Source: Nissolia schottii (Eukaryota; Streptophyta; Magnoliopsida; Fabales; Fabaceae). Taken from it: a stretch of 64,000 nt of DNA. A program made the position numbers and the translations under genes. The stretch is from positions 224,045-288,044 of the forward strand of contig QANU01005108.1 in the NCBI GenBank assembly GCA_003254905.1, in the 5' to 3' direction. This document shows, piece by piece, positions 26,132 to 38,074 of this stretch (its first letter is position 1; every line of letters begins with the position of its first letter). The notes beneath the pieces are model-generated. The model did no database searches and had not been told where the DNA came from. It saw only the letters and a program-made list of their open reading frames with translations.

Positions 26132-27107
26132 TTAAATCATGCTTGTAGAATTAATCATTCCACACATCTTTTTCAACATGTAAAACAACTCGATCTTCAA
26201 AGGCTTTGTAAATATATCTACTACTTGTTCTTCAATGGGATATTTATCAATCACCACTTCTTTCTCAGCTACCACTTCTCGAATCTTGTGAAATTGAATG
26301 TCGATATTGTTGGATCTCCTATGAAACATTGGATTCTTGCAAAGTGCAGTAGCCGACTTGTTATCACAAAATATTGTTGTGGGAAAGTTTGGCTTCAAAT
26401 TTAATTCGTCAAGAATTCTTCTTAGTCATAACACCTGTGTAGCACAACTAGATGTTGCTATATATTCTGCATTGTTGTTGAGATTCACCTGGCCCTTTAG
26501 AGCTTCCTTTGTTGACTTTTTTATTTTCTCCAATATTTTGGTCACATGGCTTTCTATGCTTCCCTGCAACTCTGTTGTCGTCATATTATATGTATAACAT
26601 GAGTTTATTATTGTGGTCACCACATGATCAAACTTCATCAGTAAGGTGCGGAGAATTTTCTATACTACCTTCTTGTTCGAAATCTCGTCTTCATAGACTC
26701 TCATCTTATTAACAGGGTTAGTAACACGATAAAAATACTATTCAACGATTTTTGAATTTCACATTTCATTACCTTTCGTATTCTCAACACAAGGACTGCA
26801 ATTTGGATTTCTAAGCCTTTTCAACTCATTTATATGACATCTTCAAAACCGTCCATGCTTCTTTGGTTGTTTTGGCATTAGCTATTTTGCCAAACACTAA
26901 GTAATCTACTCGCTGATGAATTTGTGGCAACGCCAGTTGGTCTCGTCTATGAGCAGTTGCATTAGCTCCGTCTTGAAGTCCTGGATCAATAAAGCTCCAA
27001 ATATTATGTGCCTTAAAGTGGGTGGAGATCAAAAGCTCACAGTAATAATAATCTAGTTTCCTATCTAGTTTGGGACCATACCAAATAATATTGTAATTGT
27101 TCGCCAT
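26132..27107 (-). pseudogene. Copia gag N-terminus fused to RNase H C-terminus by internal deletion
   Basis: At 27107-26826 the minus strand encodes a UBN2/Copia-type gag start (MANNYNIIWYGPKLD, AHRRDQLALPQIHQRVDY, TKEAWTVLK). A second gag piece at 26638-26480 (TTTELQGSIESHVTKILEK) runs without a break into NNAEYIATSSCATQ. That belongs to the reverse transcriptase/RNase H end, and is continued at 26398-26132 by FCDNKSATALCKNPMFHRRS and EEQVVDIFTKPL. Protease, integrase and most of RT are missing. The join looks like a clean deletion between gag and RNase H. Confidence 0.75.
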
Positions 27108-27203
27108 GACGTCCCTATGAAGATAAGTGTATGAGAACTCTTTTGTTCCTCACAGACTCTCTAACACAATTTGAGCTGGATTAAATCAACTTTGATACCA
27201 ATA

Positions 27204-27702
27204 TGATATTAAAACCCATAGGTTAATAACTCACTCAAGTGTTTTTTCACTCAAACTCACTAACACCTAAAATGTGCAACACTCACACAATATAGAGAAA
27301 GAGAATTTCTTAACAAAAGATTTTTCATTCATAAACTCTTATGCACCATAACTAGGATGCATAGACACTTTCGTACATAACTCACTTGAACTCATATACT
27401 CTCATGCACCATAACTAGGATGAATTAACACTTATTTTAATCCTAAAATGATACATAGACATTGATCCTAAAAAGATACTTAGTACAAATACATGACTTG
27501 CCTTTATATAGGCATCATATAACTCTATAAGATAACATAAATGTGTTGTGTCCATGTCATTTAGATAAATCTTATCAACTTATCTAAGCATAGGTTGAAA
27601 TGATTATCTAATTATGGGTTGTCAATCTTATCTACGTGCCATAATGTTTGACTCAATCTTTGATCAAGATTTGACCAAGCTTGAGTTAACAAATATCTAA
27701 TA
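27204..27702 (-). repeat. Copia LTR (right copy)
   Basis: About 499 bp and clearly homologous to the 25638-26122 copy, but with many substitutions and small indels, including loss of the terminal TG (now TA). Followed by TGGTATCAAAG at 27200, a mutated tRNA-Met binding site. The divergence between copies means the pair is old or the LTRs come from different insertions. Confidence 0.7.
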
Positions 27703-28871
27703 GTAACGTTTGTTTATTTATTTGTGTTTATATAATGTAATGTTTCTTCATATGTAGTGTAATGCTTGTTCGTGTATGTTATAATATTTATTTATGAGTT
27801 TGTAATGTTTATTTTAGAATGTTGTAATATTTGTTTATCTATGGTGTAATGTTTGTTTATGAGAGAGTGAGTGAGGGAGCAAGGGAGAGAGTGTTTTCAC
27901 TATTTAATTTATGTGAGATCTCATTTATTTTATTTTGTGTTTCATAATATTTGTTTATTTGTTCTTTAATGTTTGTTCATTTGTTTTGTAACTTTTGTTT
28001 ATGAGAACGTGAGTGCATGCGTTTTAAAGTGCGACAATTACTTACATTTAACGTGTCGCAGGTCCCATTTTATCTCGCTTCCAAACATAAAATTGTTTAT
28101 TCATGCACATGTAATATTTAGTGGATAATTGGTGGATACTTTTTGGTGTATCCCCTTAATTAAGTCTTATCGCGTAAATTTGATTTGTAGTATGTACTTT
28201 ATTTTTTCACATTTGTGTTTGTTGACACTCGACTGTCATTCGATCTTCAAGATTTGAAGATAAAATTAGATGCAAAATCTAATGGTTAGAAAATTCAAGT
28301 ATCTTTATAGTGCTCTACGAGAACACCCAAAAGTTACGTCTTGCATTACAACTAAATCTAAACAAACTCATGTACCAACTAAAAATTAAAACCACGATCA
28401 GAGCTCTGTGATGCCAAATGTTACAATTCTAGTTCCAGTTGGGTAACTACTGCAAATTCATAAAATGTGCTATATGTGTGTGTGTGTGGGTGGGGGGGGG
28501 GGGATAAGCAATTAAACTAGAGATTAATCAGTAATTAACCAAAGTGGTTAGAATATGTATGTATAAATTAGAAAAGTTTGGGAAATGTCATGCTACAATA
28601 GGCAATTTGGGGTTTATTCATCCCCAAAGAGAGGCCATATATAAAAGACTATTTTTCCCTAACCATCTCCTCAGTTGAGAATCTTACAAGCCCATACTCG
28701 TTTAAAAGCTCCATATAATATAGACAGAGGTTTGTGTCAAATTCTAAAGAGCATCAGGCATTTCTGAAAATCCCTCTAAAGAATGACTTACAAAAATAAC
28801 AATAAATCATTCAATAGAGCCTCCTTCTGGTGTTGCACACTATCAAATCTCCATACATTAAAAGGAAACAT
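27703..28871. other. Intergenic spacer with repeated TGTAATGTTTGTTTAT words and a G-rich microsatellite
   Basis: Positions 27703-28010 hold a degenerate tandem array of TAATGTTTGTTTAT-like words. At 28474-28503 a short (TG)n runs into a run of 12 G. The 3' UTR of the minus-strand GT17 gene should occupy roughly the last 150-250 bases. Confidence 0.45.
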
Positions 28872-31013
28872 TCAGCCACTTTCTCTTCTGCAGTTACCAG
28901 GCAACAAGAACTTGTATCTCTCTGCATTATTTAACAAATAAGCTGGAAGATGTACTGCCGAATAAGAATGAGGAATGGGTCCCATCTTCCCAATGATCTC
29001 CTTAAATGTATACTCTTCGGGAAGCATGTCAAATAAGTCGGCCCCTTCGCATATCACATCTTGAATCCTTTCTGGGTTCAAGTAATGAGGGAACCGCACC
29101 CGATCATAGTGACTGTATGCTTTCATCTTAAATATGAATTCACTGATATGGCGGAAACAGAAGCTGCAATGCCAGCCAGCGTCTGCCAACAATACCTCGC
29201 CCTGTCTATAGTGTGCATACCTTGTCTTGCCCGACTGGTATCTGTGCATCGACGCTCTCCAACTTTTGTTGTCCAGAAAGAACTCGAAAGAGTATAAGTA
29301 GTTCTTCAATTGAAGATGAAGAACTGGAGGGATCTTGTCGCACCATCTTAAGAGATTAATTGTATGGGCACTAGGAATCTCATCAACATCAGACATTATC
29401 AAGAGATCGTCATCTTCAATGCCGGCTATCCTCAAAAGCTGGTCCAGAGCAACTCTTTGATAAGCCTCTTCGACAAAAGGATTGAGATCTCTCCTAAATC
29501 TTCCTCCGATCACCCCATACGTCAGCCGAGGCCCAATGAACTCAAACTTGTCCCTATTGCTTGCAAAAACCAATGGTTTGGGAAACCCTGTAAATGTTGA
29601 GTTTGATTCCAGCAGCACATACTGTGTCACATAGGGATACATTTCTTTCCAACGAATAGTAAGCATGTCGACTTCATTGCTAAACAAAACGGCATCAAAG
29701 ACTCGCCTTGGCGATTCGCGAATTCCCCATCCGTGAAGTCTGCAGAGAGACTCCATCGACAAATTGCCATGGTAATAGTGAGGGATTTCGTGGAATGGCT
29801 TCGGAGGAAACTCCCACAGAGGTCTAAGAAAGTAAGTGATTTTCTGGCCATGCAAGTAGAGACCAAAGATGCTCAATGGGATGGCCACAAAGAGAAATAT
29901 GAAGACCTTGAAGTCAAGTCCGCGTAAAAGACACCTCAGTCTCGACATGCTTAATGCAGCACTAGTTCCCTGCTGCACAGAAAACAAATAATCTCTAAGC
30001 AACGTGGATATTTAACAATTAATCAAAAACCTTACATGCCTGAATGTTCATAATGAAATAGAATCACAGCCCACAGCAACTCTACCGTCATGTAAATCAG
30101 AAAAAGTATAAAGCACTAGCAGTCCATCCCTCGCAAGTAAATCAGAAATCTTAATTAAATGATCAAAAACCTCACATGCTCATAATGAAATAAAATTACA
30201 ACACACACCAACTCTGCCTTAAGGACTAGCAGCACATCCCTCACAAGTAGATTATATTGCGATTGAATATAATTCAAAATACACCTTTTCATTGTTCTTA
30301 TCATCATTGTCTAATGAAAATATGAATTGGAGGAAATCTACGGAATGGAACTCAAAATGGATACATGCAGAACAAAATTCAAAACCACCATAATGATTCC
30401 ACGCAGCATACACAATACGGATATAAGTTCCTGCGAGCAACACAAAGGGTGAAAGAACCAAACATTCCAAGTTACTATCGAAAACCAAATTCCACGTAGA
30501 AATAGAGCACTTTAAATTCGTAATACACACACACACACACAATCATATTTGACATTTGATTAACGTACAAGGGAATGAAAGGGTGGAAAGGGGAAGATTG
30601 TTTCCCCAAATCTATAAAGAAATCCCATCACAACAAAAATAATTAAAAGAAAAAATCAAAAGCAGAATTGTATAATTAATCAACAAAATTAAATTGGATT
30701 GTGAAAAGGAGTAAACTTAATACAGACTAATTCCCCAAAAAACAAAACAAGTCGGAGAGATTTTTGCATTTTTTTTCCTTTCAAAAAACTGAACATTACT
30801 CAGTTTCTCATTTTTTTGTATTGAGAACAAAATCAAAATGAGGAAACCCATTAACAACGTACACCAGAAAAACAAAAAAAACCAAATTTTTGAGCAGACA
30901 GAAGTTAAACAAAAACTCAACGGGGAAAAAAAATAAAGTACCTGCCCACAAACGTCGTCGTAGATGTCGTCAGTCTTCTTTGAATTACAATAGCCCTCGG
31001 AAATGGTACACAA
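28872..31013 (-). CDS. GT17 family glycosyltransferase (beta-1,4-mannosyl-glycoprotein 4-beta-N-acetylglucosaminyltransferase type)
   Basis: Two exons on the minus strand: 31013-30942 (24 codons, containing [15 protein letters not shown]) and 29972-28872 (366 codons plus stop), 390 aa in all. The N-terminal exon is the conserved cytoplasmic tail of plant GT17 proteins. One hydrophobic segment at about residues 46-63 ([17 protein letters not shown]) predicts a Golgi type II membrane protein. The catalytic domain (Glyco_transf_17, PF04724) shows [25 protein letters not shown], a [11 protein letters not shown] acidic motif near residue 220, and [16 protein letters not shown]. The animal member MGAT3 adds bisecting GlcNAc to N-glycans, but plant activity is not settled. 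The acceptor reads GCAGCAG, so a one-codon NAGNAG choice is possible. The 969-bp intron holds a duplication and a (CA)n run. Confidence 0.93.
30019..30250. repeat. Tandem duplication and CA microsatellite in the GT17 intron
   Basis: A block starting ATCAAAAACCTTACATGC, through CATAATGAAATA and CACTAGCAGTCCATCCCTCG, recurs about 140 bases later with small changes (ATCAAAAACCTCACATGC, GACTAGCAGCACATCCCTCA). A (CA)n run lies further along the same intron at about 30523-30541. Confidence 0.65.
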
Positions 31014-31319
31014 CCCACAAAAAAAAAAAGTCTTTTTGTGGGTTATGAACTCTCTTCTTTCACTCAGAAGATGGATACATTTGAACCCCTCTTAACCAAA
31101 AGTGCCATAAATTGCAGAAAAATAAATAATTCTGCAAACAGACAAAAACCCAGAAAACCTTGATCTTTGAGGCCCTCGTTGGTTTCCCAGCCTTGTAAAG
31201 TCAATAAATAGCCGTTTGGTATGGTTTTTCGCTCTTTCACCCAAATACCCCCTTCTAAGTATTGGAGGATGACGAGGACATCGTAGGGATACACATCTCC
31301 CAAAATTAATAATTTTAGA

Positions 31320-31635
31320 ACATTAATACTCATTTTAGTTTTTGAAAATGTAAACTTCAGTAATTTTGTCCTTAAAATTAAAAAATTATCTTTTTAACCA
31401 TTGAAATTGTAACGTGTAGATTAACTTAGTCCCTCAGTATATTATGTATTGTTATTATTGTTTTTAATGTGATAAATCAACAAAGATGAGATAATATAAT
31501 AATGATAATGAATTGAATAATTAATTTGACCTACAACTTATAATTTTAAAGATTAAAAAGATCAGATTTTAAATTTTAAAAACCAAAATGACTCTGACTT
31601 GCCTTTTAAGGAACCAAAATAAGCATTTTTCCATT
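31320..31635. mobile_element. MITE-like foldback upstream of the GT17 gene
   Basis: The left end (AATACTCATTTTAGTTTTTG) and right end (AACCAAAATAAGCATTTTTCC) are imperfect inverted copies, with further inner inverted matches (CTTAAAATT / AAATTTTAAAAACC). About 315 bp, AT-rich and non-coding. It lies just upstream of the GT17 start, in what would be its promoter. Confidence 0.4.
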
Positions 31636-31639
31636 AATT

Positions 31640-32775
31640 ATTACTTCACTAATTATTCAAAATAATTTTTTTTACACGATTTAATATACCAGAGTTTTAC
31701 ACATATATCTAATTATGAATTTTCACATTAATTAACATGTTTAATTCTCACATTCATTACATCAAAAGTCTTATTGTTATACCAAAAATAATTAAGAAAA
31801 TTAAAAAAGGTACAGGGACCCACTTGAATGCGGGCAAGAATGTAAAAATAAGTAAAAGTTCATTTAAAGTCCTGTTGGAGAACATGATGACCATAAAAGA
31901 AATTGGGATCAGTCAACCTAAAGTAATCAATGAGTGGATATACTCATTTATTAGGCGTGGCGACCAAAGAGCAAGCAATTGGCAATCTATTTTAATAATA
32001 GGTTGAAGGATAACTATAATGCTCAAGCAAAGATCCCTTCATAGAGTGACTCATGAAAGAGGCGAGCTATTTAAAGACGTTGAAGTTGTTAGAGTAAAGA
32101 AAGTTTTAGTGGACGAATCAAGGGGTGATGCGAGGATTAATGGAAGAAAGTAATTGTTTGCGCCAATATTCAAATTAGAATTCAAACAAAGTAGAAGTTA
32201 TTTGGAGTTATAAGAGTGGAAGTTATTATGGAGTCAAAAAGAAGTTGCATAGCAACATGGAGCGAAGGCCAAGGATCCAAACTGTTTTGGTACATCTGTC
32301 AAGCATGCATGAAGTCGACTTTCTCTAGAAATAGGCACGTCGAATGTAGGCACAACTTAAAATACACGCTTGTAACACCTTTCATGCACTCAAGTTACCA
32401 CGGCGCATGAGTAAATAGAGGAAATCAAATAATTTCACATTTCCTTTCTTTATGTTCTTTCAATTCCTAGGAGTAGCATTTGTTTCTATTTTGTTTATTT
32501 GCACTTCCTTTGTTATTCAAGTACTATGTATCCATTTCCTAATAATCAACATTGTTCTTTGTATCAACTCATGTTGAATGCTTTGATTATCATTGCGTGC
32601 ATATTTTGGTCCTTGTGTTCTTGATTATTAAAATTTATATTTTCCAAACAAACATTATTAGCCTAGAATTCACTCATTAAGGGAATTAGATTTGGTTATC
32701 TGAATTGAGATTTTGAACCAAACTTTTGTGGTTGAAGGTTATTGGTTTGTTGCCAACCATAAATCCCATATAACA
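31640..32775 (+). repeat. Probable remnant 5' LTR and spacer of the following gypsy element
   Basis: Sequence ending CATATAACA at 32775 is followed two bases later by TTGGCACACTAGCGGG, which has the look of a primer binding site directly after an LTR. The upstream LTR boundary could not be fixed. No coding region is supported in this stretch. Confidence 0.4.
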
Positions 32776-32934
32776 AATTGGCACACTAGCGGGATAAGGT
32801 TTGTGAGAATGTGGTTTGGAAAATTCCTTTTTTGTTTTACTTATATGCTTTCGGGTAGTGGCACCATTGTATTAGAAATGTTTTCTTTTGCAAATGCAGG
32901 TGTGAATAAGGGTGAGATTAATTCTATTCACCCT

Positions 32935-35900
32935 TCATTGCCCATGTCAATGGATCCTATGTTGACACAAGTGACACGAAGAAGAGAAGAAGTTGAATAT
33001 CCCAACAACCCCTCCTACAAGCAATGTAGCAAGCATGTCTGTGCCACCCTATGACTTGCCACCACTGTACATCCCTCCTAGATATGTAACCCCAATGGTG
33101 AACCAGGGGTCAAATATGCATAATGTTTACCCATACATTTACCAAAATCCCCTATATACCACTCCAGTGGTGACTAGTTTTCCACCTTTAACTTTTAGGG
33201 GACAAATCGCGCCTAACATGGCAGCAACCCAAAATATGGACCATTACGGGCCGAGAGTTGGGCCTATCTTCGTTGAGATGTCTAGGATCATGCCTACAAA
33301 CACACCAATCAACACAATTGAGTCCTTAGTGACCCTGAGGCAACAAGTCCTTCAAAATTATCATGAGTTAGCCAACATGATGACCCAACAAATGATGACT
33401 ATGATCAAATCTTTGGTCAATAACAACAACCATCGAATAGAGCAACTCACTAGGAAAGTGAATAGAATCTCAATAACAATGGATGTGAACAAGCCTCTAA
33501 ACCATCCTGATCGACGATATAGATCAATCCCTATCGATGAAGCGATGACGAATGATGAAATTCAACTAGTTAGTCGTAACCAAAACCCCAATGAAGTGTT
33601 GAATAGAGTGTGGCAAAACAACTTAGGGGGGCATCACAATATCACTAGAATGGTTGAGGAAGTGCTTAACCGTTTTGGGTTTAATATTTGTTTTGTATAC
33701 CAACCTTTTTTGAGTCAGCGTTCCTAGAGTATGATCACCAAGCAGAAATGCCAAGGGGATGGAAAACCCTAAAGGCTCTCACTAAATTCTCTAGTGAGTC
33801 TGAAGAGTTGACTATAGAGCATATAGCAAGGTATACTTTAGAAATTGGAGAAATTTTGACCAATGAGTACTTAAAGATGCGATATTTTCCCTCTTCACTC
33901 ACAAAAATCCTTCACATGATTTCCAAATCTTTGTCCTAATTCAATCCATACATGGATTCAGTCAGAACAAAGTTTTCATGAACAGTTCTTTAGACGAAAA
34001 CGAAAGTGATTGTAATCGACCTATTCATGATTAAAAGGACACATGGAGAAACTATATATGATTACCTTGCTAGGTTTAGGTCTCTTAAGAAAAGGTGTTT
34101 CACTCCTATCCCAGAGTTAGAGATGGTTAAGATGGCTATGAATCGTTTACACTTTTACCTGGGAGAAAAGCTAGTAAACCAACAAAACTTAGATTTATCT
34201 CAGTTAGCGGAAAAAAGTAAGACAAATAGAGCTTTTGAATCATGAAATAGAAATGTTTGAGATAGCCAAAGTTAAGAAAACTTATAAGAAAGAAATCGCC
34301 TACGTTGACGAAGAGGTCAACCAAGATGCGACAGAGAGCAACCTTTGTGGTTGTAATGTATTGATAGTTGTATTGAAAGCTGTGTTGCCTTATGTATGTA
34401 GTGCTTTGTGACCAACAAGAAGAAAGGACAAAATGAATCCCATAAATTATCCTAATAAAGTTTACCCTTTTGATATTACTAAAGCTGATCAAATCTGTGA
34501 TGTATTGTTCAAGGAAAAATAAATTATTCTTCCTAAAGGCGTTAAAATGGCTTATGCAAAAGAATTAAAAGGTCTTCATTTTTGTAAACATCATTTATCA
34601 TATACTCATTGGACTATTAATTGTGTCTGTTTCAGAGATTTGATTCAAAAAGGGATCAACGAAGGAAAATTAAAGTTTTGTGAGAACCCTAAGATGATAG
34701 TGGAAACTGACCTATTTGAGATGAATTCTACCTTCGTTGAGATGACGAACATGTCTGTGAATATGATAGGCATTAGAGGTGAATAATTAAATGCGAAGGA
34801 TTATGATGACGATCGACAACTTAGTCATTTTGAGGAAGAAGAGAAACCTATTTTTTCTCTAGTTGGGGAAGGTCTGGTTAACTTCCTTATGAGGCAAAAA
34901 GAAGAGAAATCAGATGTGGCATTATGCCCTAGTTGCAGTGCAGTATTTGACAAAGTCATTGCAAAAGAATATGAAAAAAGAAAGAAGATGGAGAAAGCTA
35001 AAAAGGACATTTCAAAAAGCCCATGGTTGCCAAAAAACAAGCAAGTCGCCCCCACAATTGTCAAGAGTTCAATCCAACCGACCAAAAGATTAAAATAGTG
35101 GTTGTGGTCAATGATGTCCCATAGGGGACGACTTCTAGGACCAGAGTACAACTAGGTAATTTGGTAAACAACAATTGGATCTAGAACTCAAGGGTGCCTT
35201 TGTTGTTTTCAAAGAGAGGTAGTTGGAACAAATGGAATAGGAATCAAGGTGTTCGAGGAGGTTAACCAAGAAACTTTAGGTCGAATGTTTGGTGCCATCT
35301 TGAGTAGAAGGAAATTGAGTAAAACATTTCTCCATAATTACCTAAAGTTCCACAAAAGCTAAAGGTTCCTGAGAAGTCCATAGCTTAAAAGGTTATGAAG
35401 TGGAATCTGGACGAAGCCAAGGGAAATGCTAAGATGTTGACTTGGAAACCTGGAATACTAGGCTATCCTAGAGTTATTTTTGGACCTTTCGCTCCCACAA
35501 AATTCTACCAATGGGTTTGAAAGAATCCAAAAGATTTACAAAGTAAGGAGATGGCCAAAGAGGTATCTCCATACCAATCGTCCTCAGACGATCCTGAAGG
35601 GCAATTTCAGATGGGTTGCTTGTCGACCCAAGCTAATTTTGAAGATAAAAATTTGATGGCCAATGATTTTGATACCAATCATATGGAAGATCTTGGGGAC
35701 ATCTATGGAAGAAACTTTGTAGGGGGTCGTTTCATTCCTTCCTGTTGAGTTTAGTGAAGTGCAATAGCTTGATTACCTCCCATAAGATAGCCTTCATGCC
35801 TTACATGGTAGGGAGTGTATTTTTGTTGATGATGACTATTATAAGAATATTTTGTTTGAAAATCCAGATGAGGTTAGAAAGGAACATTTGTGTGCTTTCC

Positions 35901-36355
35901 ACATTAAGGCAATGGTCGAAAACAAGTTAGTGAACAAGGTCCTGATTGATGGAGGCGCCTCCATAAGTCTGTTGCCCGAAAGCATGCTAGCGTAGTTGGG
36001 AAAGACTGGGAGGGCCTAGTAAAGACAAACATTTCTATGAAAAATTATAAAGGGAAATCATCCATGCAAAATGTATGGTCGTCCAGAAGGTAAGGGTTGA
36101 CAATGTAGATAGGGCGACCACATTCATTGTTGTGCCAATAAATTCAAGTTATAACCTTCTCCTTGGTCAAGATTAGATACATTTAGTGGGTGCTATTCCT
36201 TTTACTTTACACCAAAAAATGATCATATGGAACAAGGATGGACATATTGAAGATATTGGTATGGACAACATCCTATGCTACTTAGAGGAGTTGCATGTGG
36301 ATTTCAAGGTTTACAATCCAGGGGGTGAAGCTGTTGATTATCGACCCATAATCTC
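32935..36355 (+). pseudogene. Degenerate Ty3/gypsy gag-protease region (Tat-like)
   Basis: Broken plus-strand frames read in order: a Pro/Gln-rich gag N-terminus (32993-33720); a gag core split over two frames at about 33690-34245 (RGWKTLKALTKFS, HIARYTLEIGE, LKMRYFPSSLTK, YDYLARFRSLKKRCF); a Cys/His block near 34560 (GLHFCKHHLSYTHWTINCVC); a KSPWLPK segment near 35020; and a retropepsin signature at about 35937-35975 (LIDGGASISLLPESML). At least six frame changes or stops break it. No reverse transcriptase follows. At 36355-36362 the sequence switches to an unrelated gag, so this copy is truncated and chimeric. Confidence 0.75.
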
Positions 36356-36361
36356 TTCAAA

Positions 36362-36697
36362 TTGACACAGAAAGTGTCTGTTAATGACTATTATACTACT
36401 TTCATGTCGTTAGCAAATTGGGTCTATGGTATCTACCCAAATGCCATTTTAGACTGTTTCATCAGCAGCTTAAAGGAGGACATTTGTCGTGATGTCATTG
36501 CCCAAAGCCCTGATTCCCTGCTAAGGGTTGTCTCCTTAGCGCGACTGTATGAAGAAAGGCACAACATAGCTAGCAGAGGCCCCACTAGCCAGGCCAAGAA
36601 TCATTCTTGGCAACCTCAAATTTCTTCTCAGGCAATACCAGTCCCTCGCACTAATCTCCCACCACTGCTGCCTAACCCTAAGACCAACCATGATTGA
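36362..36697 (+). pseudogene. Ty3/gypsy gag fragment of a different family
   Basis: A 111-codon open frame encodes MTQKVSVNDYYTTFMSLANW then ILDCFISSLKEDICRDVIAQ and LARLYEERHN, the core of a retrotransposon gag (PF03732) of chromovirus type, ending in a Pro-rich linker. It begins directly at the end of the protease remnant and stops about 135 bp before the kinase fragment. Both junctions are abrupt, so it is a chimeric fragment rather than a gene. Confidence 0.65.
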
Positions 36698-36834
36698 TGC
36701 TGCAAACTCTAGGGACTAATTTGGTGTTTGATTCGAATTACCTAACATCAGGTCCACTGTTCCTTGCCGCTTGTATATGTGTCTGCATGTTATATATATA
36801 GATAGAAATGCAGGGGCAAGCAAAAAAGATTAAG

Positions 36835-37995
36835 GAATTGCCAACCTAGCAGCATGGTTCGAAAAGTACTTCCCAGGTTGTCTTTGCCTGAGTGTGTGTA
36901 GGTCCCCGCTAGGGCAGAACTCCATCACCAAGCAGGAGAATATGTCTGTCTCAAAGTGTGTACATATATCGGTAGAAACGGATGATCTAGACACTGCAAT
37001 ACCTGTCTCTCTGTCTGAGATCTCAGCAGCTTCTTGCGACTCGCCAGCTCCGTTTTGTTCATTACTTTCATAGCAAAACAAGTCCTTGTGCCACTTAACT
37101 CAGCTAGATATACACTCCCTATGTCTCCACATCCCAATTTCTTCAACAGCCTGAAATGTCTCATTTCCAACGCGGCTTGAATTGCTTTCCATCTAATATC
37201 ATTTGCCTTGTGGGGTTTATACAAAGCACTGCTCAAGGTACTGGTGCTGCTATCGTCGCTAACATCACTTCTAGTACTCCCTTTATAGATGCTGGTCTTC
37301 CTGCTCTCAATAAATTCAGCAGAATTAGCAACTTCTCTGCTTTTAACGGAGTAATCAACGCTAACACATTCACTGGCTCTAGTGTTTGTGAAACTTTCTT
37401 TCGCGTCTGAATAGACAGTGGCAGAACATAAACTATTCTGAGGGCTTGGACAACAAGTTATCTCTGATTCACAGCAACTCTTGGTTTGATCAACAATTCC
37501 ATTTGACACACCTAATATGAATTTTTCGGAATCTACTATGCTGCTTGAATCACAATTCTTGGGATCTTCCAATGGTGGTTTGATGTACAATTTTGTTTCC
37601 ACGGTAGAGATGTTCTTCCCTAAACAACTTTCAATAGTGTAATTGAGGGTCACATGGTCAGATTTGCCAATAGGGTTATAATAGTGCTTTGCCATGTTTG
37701 GCACTCCTTCACCCTCCACACTGCTATCCTCCTGATACGAATTCTTCTGATCCATTACGAAGCTGTCTTGATGGTGGATGGTCTTTCCATAATTATGGTG
37801 GCCAGCCAAATGGGATGTGGAGGAAGAAGCATGGTTTATAGATGCTGTTAAGGGAGGCCGGGAAGGGCGCGGAGTCCCGGATGTCGAAGGAGGATCGTGA
37901 TCTAACCCAGAAAATGAATTATGAACCTCTGATAAAGACTCAAGTCCATCAACAGGTGAGTCCGTCAAGAAATGAAATTCAGCACGGTGAATCAC
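36835..37995 (-). pseudogene. 5' exon of a D6PK-like AGC VIII protein kinase, truncated and frameshifted
   Basis: The minus strand encodes a Ser-rich N-terminal extension, then [40 protein letters not shown] (glycine-rich loop), [20 protein letters not shown] (catalytic Lys) and a LDHPFLP block. A frame change at about 37000 breaks it. The other frame carries on with [20 protein letters not shown] and ends AARL at an AG/GTTGGC donor-like border near 36835. The rest of the kinase (HRD and DFD regions) is absent. D6PK and relatives phosphorylate PIN auxin carriers at the plasma membrane. The left side meets a gypsy gag and the right side meets the Tat LTR at 38075, so this is a stranded exon. 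No natural ATG was found upstream within the remaining 80 bp. Confidence 0.8.
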
Positions 37996-38074
37996 TCAGA
38001 TGTGCTCATTCACAAAGCTCAATGACAAAACTAAAAGTTACAGAATCCCCTTCCACAAAACTCTCTTTGAAAAC

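Larger units (their letters stand above)
25082..27702 (-). mobile_element. Recombined, internally deleted Ty1/Copia array (partial interior-LTR-interior-LTR)
   Basis: Minus-strand Copia sequence is arranged as LTR (27702-27204), short interior (27203-26123), LTR (26122-25638), then a second partial interior (25637 to about 25082). Both LTRs are followed by a primer binding site matching initiator tRNA-Met (TGGTATCAGAG). The interior is only 1.08 kb and joins gag directly to the end of RNase H, so it cannot move by itself. The outer flanks on both sides share TGTAATGTTTGTTTAT repeats, which suggests insertion into one repeat tract. The order fits unequal or ectopic recombination between copies. 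Confidence 0.75.
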
